This document shows, piece by piece, positions 43,417 through 52,631 of a stretch of 64,000 nucleotides of DNA. The notes below the pieces were generated by a model. That model did not search any database and was not told the origin of the DNA. It saw only the letters and a program-made list of their open reading frames with translations. Positions within the stretch are counted from its first letter, which is position 1; the number at the start of each line of letters is the position of its first letter. Origin of the DNA: Deltaproteobacteria bacterium (GTDB lineage Bacteria > Bdellovibrionota > Bdellovibrionia > Bdellovibrionales > JAMPXM01); assembly GCA_017302795.1 (NCBI GenBank), contig JAFLCB010000007.1, positions 62,001 through 126,000 of the forward strand, in the 5' to 3' direction. Made by a program: the position numbers and the translations under genes.

Positions 43417-44223
43417 CTAGAGATTTCGAGTGAACGGTGAAAGCAGCGATTCAAGAAGATCATCGGGCTTTCTAGATGCAGGGACATCCGTATCGTCAGT
43501 CGACACGCCGACGACTTTTTGTGGATCGCTCTCAAGCGGTTTCAACGACCGATGAACGAGATCCCAGATTGAAAACACTGTTCCATAGCACGAGTTGGTA
43601 AAGTCCTTTGTGGGCAGGTGGTGAACCCAGTGACGTCTTGGTGTGATGAGTAAAGCTCCCAGCTTCGATTCGATGTGAATAGGAATCTTCAAGTTCGAGT
43701 GATGAAAAATCGCTGCGCTGGTCACCAGTACTTCAAAAAACAACACAGCTTCGATCGAAAAGCCGATGGCGAGGATGCAGCTGGCGCGGAAAAGGCCAGA
43801 AAGAACGATTTCAAAAAAGTGAAAACGCAAGGCAGTTGACGCATCCATCTCGTGATCCAAGTGATGAGGTTGATGAAACCGCCAGAGGAAAGGCACAACA
43901 TGGTTGAGGCGATGCCATAGGTAGATCAGGTAGTCCAAAATAATCACTTCGATGCAAATACGAAAAGCAAATGGCCAGGCATCAGAACTCAAGACTGGTA
44001 AAAGACCGAGTTTATTCTCGGAACTTGTGCGAGCGGCCGACAGCACGATGATCACGGAGGTAAAGCGGGCTACCACTGCGCTAGTCGCTGCCATGACAAG
44101 ATTTTGAAAGAGGCGTTTGATTTTTGATTTTGAATTCCGGCGCAACGGAAACGCATTCTCCAGAATTATGCAGACGGTAAACACCGCAGCTAGAATGTAA
44201 AGCTTTTGCTTGAATGATTCCAC
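43417..44223 (-). CDS. Sterol desaturase / fatty acid hydroxylase superfamily protein
   Basis: Membrane di-iron enzyme. Histidine boxes: LYLWHRLNHVVPFLW (HxxxH), RFHQPHHLDHEMD, IFHHSNLKIP and HWVHHLPTKDFTNSCYG. About 4-5 membrane segments. GTG 44223 with GGAAGC ahead. The substrate is a lipid of some kind; this family also contains ornithine-lipid and ether-lipid enzymes. The 43177-43416 gap downstream holds only a short purine-rich direct repeat (around 43377-43410). Confidence 0.88.
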   Translation of the reverse strand: MESFKQKLYILAAVFTVCIILENAFPLRRNSKSKIKRLFQNLVMAATSAVVARFTSVIIVLSAARTSSENKLGLLPVLSSDAWPFAFRICIEVIILDYLIYLWHRLNHVVPFLWRFHQPHHLDHEMDASTALRFHFFEIVLSGLFRASCILAIGFSIEAVLFFEVLVTSAAIFHHSNLKIPIHIESKLGALLITPRRHWVHHLPTKDFTNSCYGTVFSIWDLVHRSLKPLESDPQKVVGVSTDDTDVPASRKPDDLLESLLSPFTRNL

Positions 44224-44358
44224 TTCTGCTTCCTTCGACTCTCAGCTGTCTCAATTTGAAACATCAATGTTCAGAAGTCGAGAAAGATCCGCGACAAAGG
44301 GCTAGCAGGGCAAAAGAACGCGAAGGGGTAGACCGATACTTGTAAGGGAGATTACGCA

Positions 44359-45510
44359 ATGAGTAGGCCGCTGACGAAACAAGAAATATTGATAGGCCGA
44401 GTGCGGCGCGCTGCCTTGCCGCTGGCGTTTCTATTTGGATTTCTGGCAAGTTGGATTGCGCTAGATCCACTAGGCAGTGGCGCTGTAAAAGAGGAACAAG
44501 ATATCCAGCGCAGTCTGGTATCGGTGTCGAACCAAGAGCATTTGGAATCAATTGCATCGACAGAGGCCGCCACTCCGGATTTAAATTCCCCTGAAACCTC
44601 CGCCGAGACCGGGTCTTTGCAAACCGTGTCTGACGAAGGCTCTGCGCCTTCGACAGCGTCAGAGGCCGGAGTGCCGGAGGGCGATGCTGAGTATGTGGCA
44701 CTACCCGGTGCTGCCGGGTATCCCGAGCAAGCGGCGCAGGGGTTGATTGGTCGGCTTGCGCCTAAGCGAAACGAAAGACGACTGCCCGCAAATTCGGAGG
44801 CGGCTGATTCAGTGGAGAATCTACGATTCGACACGAACGTTGAGCTTTGGAATGGCAAAGCTCAACTGCTACCCAACCCGATGTTTATCGAGCAGCTTGC
44901 AAACAAACGGGCGCGGGACGTGCGAGGTGGCGGCTGGATGGTCATCGATTCGGCGAAAGGTGAAATCCAAAGCGTCGAGCTTTTCAAGGCGTCATCGAAG
45001 AAGTACACTTCAAGGCAGGTGATCGAGGCAAAAACAGTCCTCTCCCAGGGCGGACGTGTTTTGAATACAGTGAATACGGGATTTCCGATTGTTCGTGGAA
45101 TTCCAGAAGTCGTCCAAGGCCGCTACGAAGTCGCAGAAACACCGCAATGCCTAGTACGTTACGCGATCGTGATGACGGACGAAGTCTGTACTGTTCAGAG
45201 GCCCCGAGGGGCGGGTGATTCTTTTCGGTTTCGGTTTGAAGGTCCGCTTGTTGGTCCGGATAGCGATGACTCTGAATTCAAGTTTACGACAGTCTACATT
45301 GAATCACCTGCTGGTCAGTGGACAGAGATCGGAAGCTTCAACGAAAGCTTCACCCCAATTGGTGATCCAAATCGTGACGGAGTACCAGATTTTTACTTAG
45401 AGAGCGTGACAGAGTCGAATGAAAGTGGTCGACATGACCTTTTGATTTCTAATCAGCTTGGTGACATTATTCAATACACCGTATATTCCGCGCGTTTTCT
45501 CGGCCGATGA
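44359..45510 (+). CDS. Membrane-anchored protein with an EF-hand-like calcium loop
   Basis: 383 residues: one membrane segment (LPLAFLFGFLASWIALD), a long Ser/Glu/Ala-rich linker, and a beta-rich outer domain. Near the C terminus DPNRDGVPDFYLE (from Asp336) fits the calcium loop pattern D-x-N-x-D-G-x-x-D with Glu at the end. GGGAG precedes the ATG. Its TGA overlaps the ATG of the next, frameshifted gene (ATGA). I see no named family. Confidence 0.72.
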   Translation: MSRPLTKQEILIGRVRRAALPLAFLFGFLASWIALDPLGSGAVKEEQDIQRSLVSVSNQEHLESIASTEAATPDLNSPETSAETGSLQTVSDEGSAPSTASEAGVPEGDAEYVALPGAAGYPEQAAQGLIGRLAPKRNERRLPANSEAADSVENLRFDTNVELWNGKAQLLPNPMFIEQLANKRARDVRGGGWMVIDSAKGEIQSVELFKASSKKYTSRQVIEAKTVLSQGGRVLNTVNTGFPIVRGIPEVVQGRYEVAETPQCLVRYAIVMTDEVCTVQRPRGAGDSFRFRFEGPLVGPDSDDSEFKFTTVYIESPAGQWTEIGSFNESFTPIGDPNRDGVPDFYLESVTESNESGRHDLLISNQLGDIIQYTVYSARFLGR

Positions 45511-45772
45511 AAACAAAGTTAGCCTACCTAAAATTCGGTGGGCCACGGCTCAGAGCTCGCGGGTCAATCTTGGTAGTAGCGTTACTTGTTTTTTCTCCAT
45601 AGTTGTTTTCGCGAGACCTGTGGCGAGAATTCCTGAATCGGTTCTGCCGTTTCCGGACCGGGCCGTTCAACTAAGTGGAATGCCCGCTACTTTTCAAACA
45701 GCTGTCCTTCCGAAATGGGAGATCGGCCAGAGAATTCCGCTTGCCTCCGAAAACGAAGAAACGAAGGGGTGA
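45507..45772 (+). pseudogene. Small exported protein gene with a frameshift at a T6 run
   Basis: ATG 45507 overlaps the upstream stop (ATGA) and begins MKTKLAYLKFGGPRLRARG and SILVVALLVF, a signal-peptide-like start. The frame then hits TAG. Shifting one base at T6 (45589-45594) restores SIVVFARPVARIPESVLPFP and runs to a stop at 45770-45772 (GQRIPLASENEETKG). The intact product would be about 88 residues. It may be a broken gene, a slippage gene or a sequence error. Confidence 0.5.
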
Positions 45773-45899
45773 CTTTTCGTTTTGCATTCGGCAGATGACT
45801 TCCTTATTCGCTCCGAGGATTGACCGCAGCGCGCCCGAGCATGTCGTTGCCCTGCAATCGGGTGGACATGTCGGGGCACTTTTCAACCCAGAATACCGA

Positions 45900-46889
45900 T
45901 CAGGGTTTGGCCGCGGACGAAGCCTCGGCGTTTTTCCTTCGGTCAACGATCCAAGAAACGACCATTGATCCGCCGATCAAAGTCGCGATGATGCCAAGTG
46001 ACCAGCCAATTGGAAATTTGCCGCCGAAAGCCTCATTGAGGTAGGCCATCTTGAGGCCAACGAAAACCAGGACAGCAGCTAACCCGTACTTGATGTAGGC
46101 AAATCGGTCCATCGATCCTGCTAACATGAAAAACATTGATCGAAGACCAAGAATCGCGAAAATGTTGGACGTGAAAACGATCATCGGTTCTTTGGTCAGC
46201 GCGAAGATGGCTGGCACCGAATCGATCGCAAAGATAATGTCCGAGAGTTCTAAAAAAATAAGCGCAATGAACAGTGGTGTTACAAAACGCTTGCCGTCTT
46301 TTACGAAAAAGAAGCGATCGCCCTCAATTTTCGGGTGAACCGGGAACAATTTCTTCAGCCACCTAATCAAAAAGTTCTTTTCGAGATCAGTTTCTTCTGT
46401 GCCGGCAAAACACATTTTAAATCCAGTCAGAATCAAAACGCCGCCGAAGAAAATGACGACCCATTCGTACTGCATCAACACGGACCCAAGTGCGATGAAG
46501 ATCGCTCGGAACAAGAGCGCACCAAGAATGCCCCAGAACAAAATTCGATGCTGATAGATTTTTGGGATGGCGAAATAATTGAACACGACCGCAAAGATGA
46601 AGATGTTGTCGATCGCCAAGGTTTTCTCAACGACGAAGCCGGTCAGAAATTCAAGCGCAACCGTTTTTCCTACGGCCGGCGAAAACTTGTCCGCTGCGTA
46701 GAAGTAAAGTAAACTGTTAAAAAGCATCGCTAGCGAAATCCAAGCGACTGTCCAGCCTGCGGCCTCCTTAAACCCCACCTCATGGGCCTTGCGGTGGAAG
46801 ACGCCAAGGTCAAGAGCGAGCATAGCCAGTACAAAAGCGACGAAGCCGGCGTAAAACCACCAATATTCCGCGAACGTGAACAAAATCAT
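45900..46889 (-). CDS. TerC-family integral membrane protein
   Basis: 329 residues, about 8-9 membrane segments, with the TerC signatures EKTLAIDNIFIFAVVFNYF and LELSDIIFAIDSVPAIF, including conserved acidic residues within the membrane. Relatives (Alx, TerC) are linked to metal, often manganese, export and to tellurite resistance. The leader contains a hairpin that covers the ribosome site. Confidence 0.93.
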   Translation of the reverse strand: MILFTFAEYWWFYAGFVAFVLAMLALDLGVFHRKAHEVGFKEAAGWTVAWISLAMLFNSLLYFYAADKFSPAVGKTVALEFLTGFVVEKTLAIDNIFIFAVVFNYFAIPKIYQHRILFWGILGALLFRAIFIALGSVLMQYEWVVIFFGGVLILTGFKMCFAGTEETDLEKNFLIRWLKKLFPVHPKIEGDRFFFVKDGKRFVTPLFIALIFLELSDIIFAIDSVPAIFALTKEPMIVFTSNIFAILGLRSMFFMLAGSMDRFAYIKYGLAAVLVFVGLKMAYLNEAFGGKFPIGWSLGIIATLIGGSMVVSWIVDRRKNAEASSAAKP

Positions 46890-46892
46890 GAG

Positions 46893-46917
46893 GGGGATCT
46901 CCTGTCAGAAGTTCCCC
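46893..46917 (-). promoter_or_regulatory. Hairpin covering the terC ribosome-binding site
   Basis: On the minus strand GGGGAACTTC (46917-46908) can pair with GGAGATCCCC (46902-46893); the AGGAG site (46903-46899, 9 bases before the ATG) is inside the stem. It could act as a translational switch or RNA thermometer. It does not match the known manganese riboswitch of other TerC genes by eye. Confidence 0.45.
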
Positions 46918-47069
46918 GATAATGGACCCTGGCGTTGATTCGTTCAAGTCGTAAAATCGTTTCGAATACTTTGTTTAAAGCGAATCAAAAAACCATCAAA
47001 AAAGTTGCACCTGATCGTGCTTCCCTAGGTTGAAGAATTGGTCACTCCTGCCGCGGTACTGAAAAACGA

Positions 47070-47435
47070 TTAGAGCAGTTTGTTCCACTCAGTTTCGTCA
47101 AACCCCACTGTTCCGGATTTCTCTGTGAGAATAAAGGGGCGTTTTATGAGCTTTCCGTTTTCGCTTAAAAGCTTGAGTGCTTCTGCCTCGGTCATCCCGC
47201 CTTTTAACTTCTCTGATATTTTCATTTCTCGATACAGGACGCCAGAGGTGTTGAAGAGTTTTTTAAAATCGCTCCCGCGCTTCTTGAGGTAACCGACCAT
47301 CTGCCGGAGCTCCTCGAGGCTTGGAGGTGACTCGACGATCGGGATCGCATTGAACTCAGTTTTTCGTTCGTTGAGGAAGCGAAGTGCTTTTTTGCAGGTG
47401 CTACAGCCATTGTACTCATAGATTTTTATGCCCAT
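47070..47435 (-). CDS. ArsC/Spx-family thioredoxin-fold protein
   Basis: 121 residues. Active-site motif NGCSTCKKALRFLNE (CxxC with basic neighbours), then PPSLEELRQMVG, SGVLYREM and the family Arg-Pro end motif LIKRPFIL. Family members are arsenate reductases or Spx-like RNA polymerase regulators; the CSTC pair favours a redox or Spx/YffB-like role. It lies 180 bases upstream of terC on the same strand. Confidence 0.87.
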   Translation of the reverse strand: MGIKIYEYNGCSTCKKALRFLNERKTEFNAIPIVESPPSLEELRQMVGYLKKRGSDFKKLFNTSGVLYREMKISEKLKGGMTEAEALKLLSENGKLIKRPFILTEKSGTVGFDETEWNKLL

Positions 47436-47555
47436 GACGCTATCTAGCGCCGGATTTCCGCTGCCGCAAGGGCTTGTCGGCCCGTGGCGAGGTAATTGGG
47501 GCTTGTTTCTGCCTGGATTTCGCGCTGGTATATTCTTACACCACGGAGGCGTGTA

Positions 47556-48575
47556 ATGATGAGAGCAGTATTCAGCGCAGCGCTAGCAGTGATGACGGTA
47601 CTTAGTTTGATCACCGCGTGTTCGCCAGAATCGCCGAAACTTGTTCCCCTGCCAGAGGCAAAGCCCGAGCGGGTTCGCGATACCTCTGGAATCAAGGTTT
47701 CCTTCAATCGCTCAGTCGATATTTTGTTCGTGATCGATGATTCGGGTTCTATGTCGGGACATCAATTTAACCTGGCAAAAAACATCGGACTCTTCACTGC
47801 AGGGATCAACGCCAATCAAGTCCTCGATTATCACATTGGTGTTTTGACGTCGAACATGGACTCGCCGCCTTGGCGCCCGGCTCCGGGTTACGGATGGAAA
47901 GGTGAGCTGAATGGAACGACCAAGTTCATCACCAAGAAAACCCCCAACGCTTCGCGCGAATTAGAAAGTAATTTGAAACCAGGTATTGACGGTTCCGGCA
48001 CGGAAGTCTTTTTCACTCCTGTTCAGGCAGCGCTTACTCCGCCGCTTGTTTCAGGGGCAAATGCAGGATTTTATCGACCCGACTCGTATCTCGCGCTGAT
48101 TTTTTTGACTGACGCAGACGATCAGTCGAGCTTAACGGCGTCCGACTTTTACAAGTTTCTTTTGAATCTCAAAAAAGGCGACGCCAATAAGATCATATCT
48201 TACGGCGTCCACATTCCATCGAATGTTACGACTTGCGCTCGCTCGGGCGAGCCTCAGCCCGCAAAGTTGGAGGAGTTTTTCAAACTCACCGCGGCGACAA
48301 CGTTGGGTCTTTGTGATGCGGACTTCGGTGTGAAACTCGCTGAGTTAGGTGCGGATCTTGTTCGCCGGGTCAGTTCGATTCTTTATCTGTCTCGGCCTGC
48401 CCAGCCGCACACAATCAAGGTGACCTTTGGCTCACAGACAATTCCCAATCACCCGGATAAAGGTTGGATTTTTGACCCAAGTCGAAACGCGATCCTTTTT
48501 GCTGAAGAAATCGAACTCCTTCCAGAGCCCAGTGGCACTGAAATTGAGGTCGATTTCATAGCCGCCCAGTACTAG
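47556..48575 (+). CDS. vWA-domain lipoprotein
   Basis: Lipoprotein (VLSLITACSPES, Cys about residue 21). The von Willebrand A domain has the metal-site motif FVIDDSGSMSGHQF and the later ALIFLTDADDQSS. This points to metal-dependent binding of a partner in the envelope. The C-terminal part is strand-rich. The ATG follows GGAGG by 6 bases. Confidence 0.85.
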   Translation: MMRAVFSAALAVMTVLSLITACSPESPKLVPLPEAKPERVRDTSGIKVSFNRSVDILFVIDDSGSMSGHQFNLAKNIGLFTAGINANQVLDYHIGVLTSNMDSPPWRPAPGYGWKGELNGTTKFITKKTPNASRELESNLKPGIDGSGTEVFFTPVQAALTPPLVSGANAGFYRPDSYLALIFLTDADDQSSLTASDFYKFLLNLKKGDANKIISYGVHIPSNVTTCARSGEPQPAKLEEFFKLTAATTLGLCDADFGVKLAELGADLVRRVSSILYLSRPAQPHTIKVTFGSQTIPNHPDKGWIFDPSRNAILFAEEIELLPEPSGTEIEVDFIAAQY

Positions 48576-48693
48576 TCCAGCGGTACCTTCGAAGTAACTC
48601 GTTTCCGGGAATATTAAAGTTTGATGATCGATGTCCACGTGGCTTAGGTGTCGAATTGAGACTTCCGATTAGTACGGTGGGGGTTTTAATTTC

Positions 48694-49854
48694 GTGAGCA
48701 GTATACTGTCTCAACACTTCAACGAATTTCTTGATTCAAAGATTCTTGTTGTCGATGACGACTTGGATGTTGGTGCGACGATCTGTGATCTGATGCAAAT
48801 GAACGGCTACAAGGTTTCCTATGCCGCGTCGGCCACTGCGGCGTTAGATTACTTAAAAGAAAACGACGCTGATCTTGTCATCTCGGATGTTCGAATGCCT
48901 GGTACCGACGGGTTTGAGTTTTGTCGACTAGCGCGAACATTTTGGGGAAACGAATTCGTGCCGATTATTCTGCTGACTGGAAATGAAGCTGAGTTTGAAA
49001 TGGTAAAGGGACTTGATTCAGGTGCTGATGACTTCATTATTAAGCCGCCCCATCCGCCAGAGTTATTTGCAAAAATTCGAGCGCTGCTCCGCCTAAGATC
49101 TCTTCAGCTAAAAAACAAAGAACAGGCCGAACTTCTTTCTAAATGGAACCGAGATCTAGAAGGGCGAGTTCAAAACCAGGTCGACGAGCTCCAGCGTTTG
49201 GAAAGATTTAAACGCTACTTCTCTCCACAAGTAGCCGAACTGATCGTGGGCGACGATTTTGAAGCACGAATCGGAACTCATCGGCGAGAAATCACATCTC
49301 TGTTTATTGATCTTCGCGGCTTTACTGCATTTGCGGAAACCGCGTCGCCCGATGAAGTTATGCGAGTCCTCAACGAATATTATGCGGTCGTCGGTGGAAT
49401 AGCGATGTCTCACCATGCATCAGTGGGAAGCCTGACGGGCGACGGAATGATGTTTTTCTTTAATGATCCGGTTGAGATTCCCAATCATCGACTCGAGGCG
49501 GTACGCGTAGCTGTTGAAATTCGAGGTAAGGTCCGCGAGCTAACGACAAAATGGAAAGCTCTCGGCTATCGGTTGGGCTTCGGGATTGGCCTGGCAGAGG
49601 GACCGGCCACTATCGGTGGTCTAGGTTTCAATGCTTTCTGGACCTACACAGTCGTGGGATCGACGGTTAATTTAGCTGCGCGGCTATGCGCCGAAGCGCG
49701 CGACGGCGAAATTTTAGTTTCCGACCGATTTCGATCGTCCTTGCATGGCTGCGTTCAAGTAGAACCTTGTGGAACTCGATCCTTCAAGGGATTTTCAGAC
49801 GGCATAGTGGTTTTCAATATCATAGAGGTCATCACCCGTCCCAACGCCGCATAA
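48694..49854 (+). CDS. Response regulator with class III adenylate/guanylate cyclase domain
   Basis: The N-terminal receiver domain (ILVVDDDLDVG, phospho-acceptor Asp65 in LVISDVRMPG, Lys in FIIKPPHP) is followed by a coiled coil and a class III cyclase. Metal-binding Asp206 is in SLFIDLRGFTAF and Asp250 in LTGDGMMFFF; TYTVVGSTVNLAARLC completes the site. The product is probably cAMP or cGMP controlled by a histidine kinase, none of which is adjacent. GTG start. Confidence 0.93.
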   Translation: MSSILSQHFNEFLDSKILVVDDDLDVGATICDLMQMNGYKVSYAASATAALDYLKENDADLVISDVRMPGTDGFEFCRLARTFWGNEFVPIILLTGNEAEFEMVKGLDSGADDFIIKPPHPPELFAKIRALLRLRSLQLKNKEQAELLSKWNRDLEGRVQNQVDELQRLERFKRYFSPQVAELIVGDDFEARIGTHRREITSLFIDLRGFTAFAETASPDEVMRVLNEYYAVVGGIAMSHHASVGSLTGDGMMFFFNDPVEIPNHRLEAVRVAVEIRGKVRELTTKWKALGYRLGFGIGLAEGPATIGGLGFNAFWTYTVVGSTVNLAARLCAEARDGEILVSDRFRSSLHGCVQVEPCGTRSFKGFSDGIVVFNIIEVITRPNAA

Positions 49855-49928
49855 AAAAAATACTCGAACTGTTAACCGAATCGACACTCCCCAACGTCTA
49901 CCTAGCGGGCTATTGGGGGGAAACAACT

Positions 49929-51833
49929 GTGGATCTAAATAGAATCGGGACTGCTGCGCTACTGGCTTTTTATTTTTTGCTCTCGGCTTGCTCGCCATTT
50001 GATTCGAACGTCGAGAAGATGGACCTTTCATCGGATCACGCAAATGGTCGCGCCGCTGATTATATTGTTGTTTTGGATGAGCCAGCATTTCCGAGTGCAG
50101 TGAACGCGAACAGCATAAAAATGAGAACGGATGAAGAGTCGGTGGTTACTGTGATGGGTGCAATAGCAATGACCCACGATTTAGAATCACCTTCTGTCGT
50201 CTTCAGTCGCGTCTTGCGCGGTGGCGTGTACCGCATGACGCTTGGTCAAGCAGAGCAAATGCGAAAGGACTCGCGCGTTAAGTACGTTGAACTTGATCGT
50301 CGCATGTCGATCTCCGCGACCCAGGCGCAGGCCCCATGGGGGCTTGACCGAATTGATCAAGAGAATTTGCCGCTTGATCGAAGTTATCGTTCGCCCGATG
50401 GCGGCGCGAGTGTGAACGCCTATGTCATTGATACGGGAATTAACATTGGGAACACCGACTTTCTGGGACGCGCGGTACACGGCTTTGATTTCGTCGATAA
50501 CGATGCGGATGCATCCGACTGCAACGGTCATGGAACCCATGTCGCGGGCAGCATTGGCGCTGCGACCTATGGAGTCGCCAAGTCAGCAAAACTTATTGGT
50601 GTGCGAGTTCTCGATTGCCAAGGGTCCGGATCTATTTCGGGCGTGATCGCCGGCATCGAGTGGGTAACCGTCAATCACACGAAACCTGCGGTAGCGAACA
50701 TGAGTCTTGGCGGCGGGGCCTCGCAAGCAATCGACGACGCCGTTCGCGCATCTATCGAAGCGGGCGTGACCTATGTCGTTGCAGCCGGAAATGAAAATCG
50801 CGATGCTTGTCTTGGTTCGCCTGCGCGCGTCCCCGGCGCAATAACAGTTGGAAGTACGACAAAACAAGATGCCCGTTCTTCTTTTTCAAACTTTGGAACT
50901 TGCGTGGATATTTTTGCGCCAGGCTCCGACATATTGTCGACATGGCACACTTCCGCAACGGCAACGCAAACGATCAGCGGCACATCGATGGCGGCGCCCC
51001 ATGTTGCAGGTGCGGTGGCACTCTTTTTAGCTGCAAACCCTTTGGCCGCACCAGCACAGGTTGCTGGCCGGTTGTTAACTGAATCACGAAGTGGGAAAAT
51101 TTCGAATGCCGGCGTTGGTTCCCCCAATCGTCTATTGTCGACAAGTTTCCTCTTTGGCTCACCGCCGCCTGTTGATCCGGGCGAGGGAGAAGAACCCGGA
51201 GTCGTGGAACTTCAAAGCGGAATTACGGTCACGGGGCTGAGTAGTAAAAAAGGGGAGGAGAAGGTTTTTATCATCCGAGTGCCCGCTGGAACAACGGCAC
51301 TACAAATTCAAGTCAGTGGTGGTAGTGGTGACATGGATCTCTACACCAAGACTGGATCAAAACCCACATCAACCGATTACGATTGTCGTCCGTATTCCAA
51401 CGGCAATTCTGAAATGTGCGGTTACTCCGCGGCACAAATTCCAGTTGCAGGTGGCAAGATCTACGTTCGCATATATGGCTATTCTGATTTTTCCGGAGTT
51501 CAGGTTCAGGCCATATTAAAAAATGGTGCTACCTCTGCGCCATGTTTTAACTGCGAATTGAAAACCGAAACCTTGCTTGCTAGCGGCGCGAGATCAGAAC
51601 CATGGGGAGAGTTTTCTTCCTCTGGCAAAGTGTCGCTCTGGCTTGAAGGACCCGCCGGGACCGACTTTGATCTTTACCTGTTTAAACGAAACGGCACCCA
51701 GTGGACGCAAGTGGCGAGCTCGGCGAAAAGTGCGTCGCAAGAGGCGATTGCCTACGACGGGACCACGGGCACCTTCAAGGTAGAAGTGCGGTCTTATAAT
51801 GGAACGGGACCATTTAAAGTGTGGAACCAGTAG
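49929..51833 (+). CDS. Exported subtilisin-like serine protease lipoprotein with two PPC domains
   Basis: Lipobox LLSACSPF, an inhibitor I9-type propeptide ([21 protein letters not shown]), then the S8 catalytic domain: Asp168 (YVIDTGIN), His201 ([10 protein letters not shown]) and Ser353 ([10 protein letters not shown]). Two C-terminal PPC-type beta domains follow (one containing [15 protein letters not shown], the second [14 protein letters not shown]). GTG 49929 has GGGGGG ahead; the open frame upstream overlaps the cyclase. Probably surface-anchored and proteolytic. Confidence 0.92.
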   Translation: MDLNRIGTAALLAFYFLLSACSPFDSNVEKMDLSSDHANGRAADYIVVLDEPAFPSAVNANSIKMRTDEESVVTVMGAIAMTHDLESPSVVFSRVLRGGVYRMTLGQAEQMRKDSRVKYVELDRRMSISATQAQAPWGLDRIDQENLPLDRSYRSPDGGASVNAYVIDTGINIGNTDFLGRAVHGFDFVDNDADASDCNGHGTHVAGSIGAATYGVAKSAKLIGVRVLDCQGSGSISGVIAGIEWVTVNHTKPAVANMSLGGGASQAIDDAVRASIEAGVTYVVAAGNENRDACLGSPARVPGAITVGSTTKQDARSSFSNFGTCVDIFAPGSDILSTWHTSATATQTISGTSMAAPHVAGAVALFLAANPLAAPAQVAGRLLTESRSGKISNAGVGSPNRLLSTSFLFGSPPPVDPGEGEEPGVVELQSGITVTGLSSKKGEEKVFIIRVPAGTTALQIQVSGGSGDMDLYTKTGSKPTSTDYDCRPYSNGNSEMCGYSAAQIPVAGGKIYVRIYGYSDFSGVQVQAILKNGATSAPCFNCELKTETLLASGARSEPWGEFSSSGKVSLWLEGPAGTDFDLYLFKRNGTQWTQVASSAKSASQEAIAYDGTTGTFKVEVRSYNGTGPFKVWNQ

Positions 51834-51959
51834 CAGGTAGCAAGAAAACGCCCAGATCAGGATGATTGTTTCGGTTTGAAACAGACCATCACTATAAGTT
51901 TACACAGTATGAGCAAATGCAAATCTCGATCGGTGTGATCTACGCGTTAGACCAAAGGT

Positions 51960-52454
51960 ATGGAAAATCATACTTTTAGGTTGGCGGTTGTTGGTGGGAT
52001 GAGCTGGTTCGTTTCAAGCATGCTGATCAATTTTGGTTTGATAAGCACGGCTAAGGCAGACCCCGCCTGGAAGGCGCGGGAAAAAATAACCATAACGGTA
52101 ACAAATTTTTATTCCCAATATATAGCTAAAGCGAAACGCCCTCGGGACCAGCAGTCTGTTTTAAAGGCGAACCTCACGCCAGATTTCTTTAGCGGTTTTC
52201 AGGACCTCGTTGAGGGAATGGACGCAGATCCGATCGTGCGATCAGAGCATTGGGGAGCGGACTATCGACACAAGATCCGTGTCTACAACGTTTCTCTTGT
52301 AGGCGAAGATTCGGCTCGTGCGGATGTTCGCTTGGGTGAAATCCCTCAGGGAGTGAAGAGTCCGTCGGGACCAGTGACTCTTCGTTTAACTTTGAAGAAA
52401 AGTGGCAATCGTTGGCGAATCGCATCGGTCGAACGAGGGTTCGATAATCCGTAG
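51960..52454 (+). CDS. DUF3828-like exported protein
   Basis: Signal peptide (WFVSSMLINFGLISTAKA). The 130-residue mature part resembles DUF3828 or NTF2-like proteins: TVTNFYSQYIAKA, LTPDFFSGFQDLV and a C-terminal strand pair TLRLTLKKSGNRWRIAS. Moderate call, by eye only. Function unknown. Confidence 0.6.
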   Translation: MENHTFRLAVVGGMSWFVSSMLINFGLISTAKADPAWKAREKITITVTNFYSQYIAKAKRPRDQQSVLKANLTPDFFSGFQDLVEGMDADPIVRSEHWGADYRHKIRVYNVSLVGEDSARADVRLGEIPQGVKSPSGPVTLRLTLKKSGNRWRIASVERGFDNP

Positions 52455-52631
52455 TTCGCTAGGCTTGTCGGTAGGACCGAACTTTGGTACACGCCTTCTA
52501 ATTCCGTTGCCATTCGCGCAACATCATCCATTGTGACTTTGTTATCTAGCTGCCCGGTTGCATGGATTTCCATGGACGCATTGCTGGTCTTCAGTCGAGA
52601 TGAATCATTGGCAGTTTCGAGCCAGAATAGT

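Noticed and set aside
44352-44858. 168-codon minus-strand frame opposite the calcium-loop protein
   Set aside because: Ser-rich reverse reading of the Glu/Ser/Ala linker; the forward gene has a ribosome site, membrane segment and domain.
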